DNA from: Haliotis asinina
Lineage: Eukaryota; Mollusca; Gastropoda; Lepetellida; Haliotidae
Assembly: GCF_037392515.1 (NCBI RefSeq)
Contig: NC_090282.1
Span: 34,771,054-34,835,053 of the forward strand
Length of the DNA: 64,000 nucleotides
Reading direction: 5' to 3'
The stretch's first letter is position 1, and every line of letters begins with the position of its first letter. Position numbers and translations under genes: made by a program. The notes under the pieces are model-generated. The model was not told where the DNA came from and made no database searches. It saw only the letters and a list, made by a program, of their open reading frames with translations. This document shows positions 51,601 through 60,600 of this stretch, piece by piece.

Positions 51601-54600
51601 TATTTCATTATATTATCAGGTATTATTCCTTGTTTTACTAGGATGTCTTTTGTGGCCATCGCCATACCAAGGTTCATTATGAGCATACCCATATCCTGCA
51701 GGTTGAAATCTAGCTTGATAGTTGGTTGTTTAAGCACCATTTTAGTCAACCGAGCGTACCCTACTGCTAGACTGGATACCACTGTGGCGTGGTATGCGTC
51801 GTTGACGAACGTTTTCCCCTCAGACATTATGTATATATAAAAATATTTTAAATTATAACATGATATGCGGGTCAATAGTGGGGCCTGCCGGCGGCGTGGG
51901 GGGTGGTGGCTCACTGTGGGAGGGTACCCCCACGTATAACCATGTTATAACCACGGCAGCAGTTACACCTACAGCCAACAACAGTCGGGTTGGGTTGGTC
52001 ACTTTATGTTGGTTACACCACCGTTTTTTACCGGCAGCTACTCTCTTAGGATTCTTCTGTCTGGTTACTGTTGAAGTGGTCTCCACCGTCACCTCGGGAC
52101 TCACTGTTTGGGGTGTGGGGGGTACCACCACTGGGGTCTCCTCCACTGGGGTTTCCTGTGCAGCATCCATCTATACTATTATTATTATTCTTTCTCTCAA
52201 ATTGACAATGTTTTGCCGTGATAATAGCCGCCGTCACTGGAGCCAACAACATACCATATTTGTGGTACAGCCCGCAGCTGATAGAGCTCACGGCGTGTTC
52301 GATAAAAGGGTCTTTATCTAGGTCCTCCCACAGGTAAAGTCGGCGCTCTGGTGGAATGGGAAGGAAGTGTGATACAATACCGGTGTATATCTGGGTCATA
52401 GCCGATCCTATTGTCTTTGTCATTTCTGCTCCGAGCCGGGACTCGTATCTAGCGTACAGCTTATCGATTTCTTCGGCTGACATTTTGTGAATTTTATCCG
52501 GGGTGTAGTCTCCAAAGTAATGTTTGGCTTTGCCGCCAACAGCCAACGCCACCAGTTTCTCTCGCTTGGGGGAATCCCCAGTGGGGGTACCCCCCAACTG
52601 TTCGAGTAATTCCTCACACTCCATCTTATAATATAACAAGTAAGATTTAGTTTTAACTATATAATACCCGATACAGGCAAAACACAGAGAAATGAAGGTT
52701 AAGTTGCACACGACAAATACTTCAAATATCATAGCTATATGCTTAGCTTTGCTTAGCTTTGCTTAGCTTTGCTTAGCTTTAGCTTAGCTTTGCTTAGCTT
52801 TAGCATACTATATATGCTACTGGTTGGTCGGTCTTTAGCACGAGCTTAGCGTGTTTAGTTTCAGCGAGCTGTTTCTTCACCCGTTCCCGTTCTAATTTAC
52901 TCATCACATCGTTCTCTCTCAAACACTCCTCAAACGAATCCCTGTCCTTGCAGTGAAATAAGGCCACCCATCGCGTCTGCTCCCTGAGGTCTTTCAACAC
53001 CGAGTTGAACTTCTGCGTTAGCACCCAGACGCTGTGATTTGCATGACGGCCGGAGAAGGCCAGGTACGATAGCATGTCTCTCTTTTTTGTTATCTCGCGA
53101 TTAGCGCTGCAGTCGTCCAGTATGAACAGCGTCGGTTCCCCTTTAAATTTCTCGTGAAGAGCTTTCAACCAGTCCTGCAGGCGTGTTCCAGGGTCGATTT
53201 TGTGTACGTCCGGGTCCGTCATCACCCAAGGTCGCGCGTACGTTTTATTCATGCTCAGAGTAGGGCACATGATAACGATGTTATCGAACACATCCTTGTA
53301 GTAACCCTCCAACATATCCAACACGAAAACGGTCTTCCCACAGCCAGTCTGCCCGCACACTATGGCGCAGTGTGGGTCAGTGGGTAGTTGTGGGTACCCC
53401 CGGGGGTCTCCCCCACTAGTAGATGGCTTGCACGAATCTCCCATTGTCTATATTAAGTAGCGCGTCCATAATAACGTACAGATATAATTTCAACTTACCA
53501 GCGGTTTGAGCCTTCTTATTAATCTGGATGGTTATCCCTTCGCTGCCGTTATCTATACGGCGCCCGCTACCGTGCAGTTTATCATCATCCGTGGATCGCA
53601 TGTCCAACCATAGGGCGTACTTGGTGGTCAGGTATTCACCGATCTGCACGGAGCCGAGGTCCAGGTCCTTTGTTATGTAATCCCCCACTGGTAGCTTTTT
53701 TATCTCATCCCACTGCTGGTGTGGCCTCATACCATGACTGAACAGCTGGTTGGGCACGCCCGCGATGGTAACTTCCACCTTTTCAATCTCGGGATTGAAA
53801 AACTTCTCGCTGTCCCTCCGGAATGGATCGTAATCCTCCACGGGTACGACCAGGATACCTTTCATCGATCGCGCCGGCACATTCAGGTTGATATTCCACA
53901 CAGTGTCGCTCTTATCTCGCACGACTGATCTATGCCTCAGTACGCGATCATACAGGATAGCCATCTTCCCAGAGTACTGGTTTCGAACCTGCCTGGCCAG
54001 CTCCGGGCTAGTGACCATGTCGAACTCAAGAGAGATGTTGTCTATGGCATAACTAGCCTCATCACCGTTCGGCGTACGCACTACTTTGCTATAGTCGTTA
54101 AACGTGAGCTCGTATTCGAGCCTATCACCCAGCGCGGCCTGGTAAAACGGCGCGTGTCCCGTGAGCAACTCGAAGTCGAGCGGCACGCAGAATCGATTCC
54201 CGTATGCTAGAGCGATGGCCTTTTCACCGTCCTATAGCTTGTCTTGCTGGTCTGTCGTGAAGACGTATCCTATGCGCGCCCGGGTTGATTTGCTGATGCC
54301 CTGGTACACATCATTGACTCGTTCTCTCGCTTTTCCAGAGATCCTTGTAGCAGTGAAACACATCGCTGTCGTCGATGCTCAGCACCTCGTTACCGCTGAT
54401 CTTGACGGTCGTTTTCTTGATGATGGCTCGACCCACGTTCCGCACTAGCTCGCGTTTGTCGTTGTCGGAGGTCAACGTGATATTGAAAGCCAGTCGAACA
54501 GTGCCTGGTACAATGAGGTCATTCTCACCAAGGTTTGGAAATCTAACCAGCAGAGTTTGATTCTGGTCTATCTTGCTGGGATTGTTGGTGATGGTCACCG

Positions 54601-57600
54601 ACTGTCGCACGGCTCTGGCGCCTAATGGCTCTCTCAATTTTCTGAAAGGATCTAATTTTCTGCCGTACATTGTTATATAAAAGAAATATATTTTTAATAC
54701 TAATGGATGAAGACATACCTATGGATGATATGTGGGACGATAGTGCCCAGGCATTCAATGATGACCAGGAGACCTCATTCTCGCAAGGTGACGAGCTCCT
54801 TAAGGACGCCGTCGATGATTATTACAACGCAGTTGAAAATAAATCCAAACTCAAGCCGTTGGGAAGGAACTATTCCGATTTTACCCTCAGCAATGGCACG
54901 CTGCGTTTGAAGTCTCGCCCGGAGATCGATCTCATGAATAAAGGCACTAGAGAACCGCTTGCTTTATCAACATTAGCCGGTAAACATGGAAGTCAGTTGG
55001 TCCAAGATGAACTAGGTTTCATAGATTACGGTGGCGCGCGACCTAAGCAGTATCCTCCGAAGTTAGTTCAAGGTCTGGAAGGCATCAGGGACGCCACATC
55101 AGATCAAAATATGACTTATGATATTAAAAAGGTGTTGGCTGACTACGAGAACAAACCATTCCCGGGGCTCGAATTTACCGTTCGGGAACTGCGGGGGTTG
55201 GATCTGACGATGCAAACCATTCGCGGACATCTCGCGAAAAGCACAGCCAAAATGAGTGAGATAGACGACCACATCGCCTATGAAAAGAAAAAACTCGGTG
55301 AAACTGAGTACGAGTCTATGAAAGCCACCATCGAGGAACGAATACGTAATTTGGAAGATGAAAAGCAGACCTGGCTGGAGACAGCATCCTCCTTCAAAGA
55401 AAAGCTTCGATCCCAGGTCAACCGTATACGGGAAACCATCAATCAAGTCCTCTACCGAGACACCACGTTAGCAGACAGGATTCGGATATTATTCCGGGAG
55501 CAAGGGATCACCATCGCCAGCATTCTGACTGCATTGGGTTTAATTATATCAACCCTGGTGGTGTCACTGGTGGGAGGAACCCCTGTGGGGCCTGCCGGTG
55601 GGGGAGTTACCCCAGGCGGTGGTGGTGGTGTTAAAGACTGGATAAAAAAACTCGGGGAACGCCTAGCTAAACTGGCTGGTAAAGCCGCCGAAGCCCTTCC
55701 CGGCATCCTGGGTAGCATCGTCTCGTGGTTGTTGAGCGCTCTGTCTAAAACTGCCATGTGGCTCAGTCAAAACCTGTGGGCAGCCATCGTCGCCGTGGCT
55801 GGTCTGGTGTACGTAGCGGCTAAGAAATCTTTAACCAAATAAGTCCCAAAGTTACCCCACCAACCACCAGGGCCGTTTTATTATCAATATGCTGCTGTAC
55901 CCCCACATGCATATGGGTGTGTGTGGGGGGCACATGAACTTTAGACTCCGGGGGTGGCGCCACTATACCCTTTTCACGTGGTGGGATGTGTGGGATATAG
56001 GGGGTGTTAATATCGGGGTTGATACCCAACTTTTGGTCCGCCGTGGCTATGACTATTTTGTTGTTATAACCCACCACTTTTTTTATTCTCAGTTGCATAT
56101 CACTCGGGGCCATGTATAACCCCACGCCGAACACGTAATTGACTTTCGATCTGGCGTATTCTAACACGTTTTGGTAACGGTCGATGGCCCTCGGGAGATC
56201 AACTGGAGAATTGATAGCATCCTCAACGTTGGAAACGAATTGTGTCTGAGCGTCGTAAGCAGTTCCCTTACCGAGGATGTTGGAACGCGTCATCGACTGC
56301 GCACCCAACAGCGCCCACACGTACGTTCGAATCGAGTCGTTCAAGCGTATTGTACCAGCACGAGTGAATCCTTTCGATGTTTTTGAGATCATTTTAGTCC
56401 AGGCTGTGGCTGCATCAGGACTGGTTTGCTTTATACAGCTGACATGGATCTTTTCATTCGTTGTGGGGCCTGTAAATGTATGACGGTTTGGGTTGTATGA
56501 ACCATCTTTAGAACCGGCATAATATGTTCCGGACCTGTAGAAGTACACGAGAACTATACCGAGACCATGGTTCACACCAGGAAGGCGAAAGTCTTTATTC
56601 GTTGGAATCTCAAACTCCCCACAAATACGTTCATAAGCGCGTCTATCATAGGGGTTATTCGTCATACTCCACGCTTTATCTTGGGGAAGAGGAGCACTTA
56701 TTTCCTTCAATATTCGTCTCGTTTGATAATAAATATGAAACAAAACAACCGCCTTACTCAGTTCGTCTATACCGTAGTCTGGTGTCACACCCGACCCTGT
56801 CGTCGCACACCACACAGCAAAGTTGAGTTGGTTCTGCCAAAACTGCATTGGGTTTTGATTCCAGTTTACCACCGCCTGCGCGTTATTAACGGACACGACA
56901 TACTTTTCAAAGATATCAATAAAGGTTGTTTTAAACCCCGTACCATCTGCATTCACCACGATTTTCAAGTGTGCTAAATCCATATTATAATATATAATTC
57001 ATATATTATAATATGTACATAACACTTCCAGGAATAACGAGCGGTGAGGCCGTTCAGCTGACGCACGCGATCGATAACACGTCAGGCCAACTCGAAGTCG
57101 CACTCTGCGATATCACCTACCTACCGCAATGGACTAACATTAATATCAGCAACAATAAGCTGTTCGTCAGTGGAACTCGCAGCCAGATAACTGACGGCTA
57201 CTACAGTGTGTGCTCTCTAAACGACGAGGTCTTCAAACCCCTGGGAGCCGAACTCAAGATGAACGACTCAAACGGCACAGTGGTGTTAATCAACAACGGA
57301 AGAACCTCCTTGAGACTCGGCCGACCATTAGCGAGGATACTCGGTATGTCTCCTGACGAGATAAAACCAACAACAACCGTCACAGGCACGAAGTTACCCG
57401 ACCTAGTACCGTACCGAGAGCTGTACATTCATCTCGGTCAGGTGAGCACAACGTATAACATTCAAGGAGGTCACCCTTCCACTATATTGAGAGCAGTGCC
57501 GGTGAAAACTGAGAAATTCAACGACGGTAGAACCGAGTCATTTTCACCACGGCAGTATAAGAGATTAACCCAGGGCAACATACCTGAGCTGACAATATCG

Positions 57601-60600
57601 GTGTTAGATATAAATCATAATCCTGTAAATATAGGATACCTCAGCTTAACGCTTCACGTAACATGACCAGCGCACAAGGGCCCGGAGTGAAAAAATGCGT
57701 CAATATCGGGATCTCCGACCTCGGAGACACACGCGGTTTCGACGCTCCCGGAGTAGATGGTAAATCGTATGCCTTGCAACTGAAAAACAACATTTACAAA
57801 CGCGTTGAAATCCCCTCCGGTGGAACCCTAAGTGATATGATAGATACCACAAGAGCAACAGTAAACACTAAGTACTCCCTTGTCAACACCGGTGATAATA
57901 ATTGGGTAATATACCCATCGTTCGAAGGTAAACTGTTCGACTTAGACGATGTTGAGAGCACTACCGTCGTCAAAAACAAACCATATATGCTCGTCTTCAC
58001 CGAAGATGACAAGTGGGTGTTGTTACCCGATAACAAATGGTTTCTCAATATTAAACTCGTCTCCCCTTACGTGTTCACGGATAACAAAGACAACCACCTA
58101 AACAAAGTCGTGAACAATGGAACCCTGCTCGTGGCTTACGTCCCAACTCAGAGACGTAGTATAGTCGTCAGCCCAGTCAACACTATAGCAGCCCACATGC
58201 TATCGAGTAAACCGGCCATGCAAAACGTGAAATTGCAGTTGGTGTCTGAATTTGAAGGCGTGGTCAAGATACTAGAGGATCTACCGGCAAACTCAACACT
58301 GTTCATCAAAGTCTACCTAGGGGAACCATCGGTGAATGATGTCGAGATCGTGAAGGGGATCAAACTCGGGTGGGGGAAACGACACCAGTTTCAAGTTTGC
58401 AACGTTTACGTGCGGGTGGGTGTCGACTCCAAGACCAGTCTGCAGGGGGTCAACGTGATCGTGGAAAATAAGATATCACTAATCAATATCTTCCTGCCTG
58501 ACAACATACACTTCATGGGTATGAAGTTAACCCCTGAATTATTATCAGAAAACCAGTTGGAAATTATATCATAATAGTATAATAATGGCCAGTCATCATC
58601 CCAACACTACGCTTAACGACCTGGGAGATACAGAGGGATTCGATCAGCCTGGTGAGGAAGATGAATTATACATCCTGCACTTCAAAGACAACGTGTACAG
58701 ACTGGTGCCGTTATCAGATTTAAAAGAGCCCAAATGGCTGATCAACTTAACACTCGCCTCACCTTATATCACATTAGACGCAGATACGGGGTATACCACT
58801 AAGATTAGGAACAATGGTATCTGGCCCGGGGATTTCATTCCGGAGAGGGGATTACGTATGATAACTATGTGGGACAGGAAAAAAAATGGGTTAAATACTA
58901 GGTCAAACAATAAATTAACATTTAGTAATCCAAATAAAAGAATATTAATCCCTTTCACACTCATCATAGAAGTCTTCTTTGAGTTAGGCAATGAAAACAC
59001 CTCAAGAGTACACCAAATTTTACCCGGGGTGTCAATACACTGGTCTAAAGAACACATACACCAATATTGTCGTATTATTATACAACAGGAGACCACCTGG
59101 GGTTCTATAAACCGCTTAATAAACCTCAGTGGGGTTTTTATTACAACAGGAGAGTCTATTAGCCTCTCACCTATTATCATTGGTAATAATCTAACCCTTG
59201 TAGACTTCAAATACATTGAAGGACTATTAACTGAAACCCAATTAAAATATCTTTCAAAATATATATTATAGGATGGGTCTGTACCCAGTCGTAGAGGAAG
59301 TAGCGAAGACGCTGGAAACCGTAGATGGGTTCCGCTTGAGGCAGTTATGTGATGTGAAACGCCAACTAGAACAAGACCGTGACACGCGGAAAGCACTATG
59401 CAAAAAATATAATAGAGCTTTCAATATCGTGGACGGGGCTGACACTACCCTTATGGCAACCAGCATGGGACTAGGGACGGCAGGCGTTGGGTTGTTAACT
59501 ACCATCGTGGCTGCACCTATAGTGCTAGGTATTGAAATAACGGCTGGGGTGGTAGGGTTGGTAGGGTTGGCGCTTAAGTTAGTATCACGCAGACTTAATC
59601 GTAAGGCATTGAAACACGACGAGATCAGGGTTCTGGCCGAAGCAAAGCTCAACACAGTGAGTGAGCGAATTTCCACGGCACTCTCTGATAGTAAGATCTC
59701 AGAAGAGGAGTTTCGTTCAATCCTATCTGAACTCAAAAAATATAACGGAATGAAACAAGATATTCGATCCAAGTCTCGTAAGTCTGCTATCAGCGAGGAC
59801 GAGAAAAAAAAGTACATAGAACAGGGGATACAAAAAGCCCAACAAGCCTTTATTACGAACACCAAAGAGATCATAGGCGGTTCACGTTAAACTGTTTCCT
59901 CGATATAAACATAACATAGGGGCGATAGCCGTAAGCGAGCCACCGATCCTATATGGTCAGTCAAAACTTACAACATAGATAAAGTGGATATGAAAGCCGA
60001 CGAACCTAACTTATCCTACTTGAGGGATGGGCCGGGTAGGGGATTTGTAAGAGAAGAATTATTGATCGTACCGTACGGCACAGTATTACCTCCTACCAAG
60101 GCACAGTAATTACCGCCAACTTTTTTATAGTAGGGGTAATAGTAGCAAGAGCTAATGGCCCAACCAAAGCCTTATTTAGTAAATAAGGCTTTGTAGAGGG
60201 GTTTTATGAAAGTGTTTTAGAACCCCTATTCCCTATACTACTAGTGTTTACAGGCAACCTTAATGAACTTAGATACATTTTTAAGGGTAAACATTTTACC
60301 TGAAAAAGGCTGACAGAACTTTGACAAATTCGCCCAGGAACAATAAGATTCTTGTAACAATGATTTACATATGTCTGCAGAATTATTACCTCAAGAAAAT
60401 AGTGAAACAGTGTGTTCTTTTGGGATAATTTGCCATCTCCCATTTTCTATGTGAAGTTTATGGTTCCATGCCATCAATTATTCTTTATGGGTGGTTCAGC
60501 AGTGGTCATGGACCAGATAAAATCTTTGGGATTACATTTGGGTACCTACAGGGAAAAAATAACAATGTCCCCTCCACCCCATTCCATGTTTTTTGATTTG

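Larger units (their letters stand above)
46057..60242. mobile_element. Polinton/Maverick DNA transposon, complete, 14,186 bp
   Basis: The ends are AGTAGTATAGGG...CCCTATACTACT with terminal inverted repeats of about 310/323 bp. The 5-bp sequence AGTGT flanks it at 46052-46056 and 60243-60247. Inside are the hallmark genes: retroviral-type integrase, protein-primed family-B polymerase, packaging ATPase, a double-jelly-roll-type major capsid candidate and a penton-like minor capsid protein, plus eight or more accessory frames. None of the genes shows an intron. GC content is higher than in the surrounding DNA. Polymerase and capsid genes are broken, so this copy cannot be autonomous. Polintons can move as transposons and probably also form virions; Mavericks are described with 5-6-bp target duplications. 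Confidence 0.95.
59920..60242. repeat. Polinton right terminal inverted repeat
   Basis: It is the inverted partner of 46057-46366. It contains a copy of the last 63 codons of the integrase (59921-60109) and the hairpin at 60165-60193. It is 13 bp longer than the left repeat because of extra sequence near 60112-60127. Confidence 0.92.

Noticed and set aside
52625-52732. N-terminal extension (hydrophobic, 36 residues) of the gene starting at 52624
   Set aside because: The promoter-like TTATATTATAAG directly before 52624 and the good MECEELL start favour the shorter form; the extension would contain the promoter as codons.
46057-60242. Bacterial or phage contamination as the source of the compact gene block
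   Set aside because: The block has Polinton gene content, defined inverted ends and a target duplication within a spliced host gene, so it is an integrated eukaryotic element.
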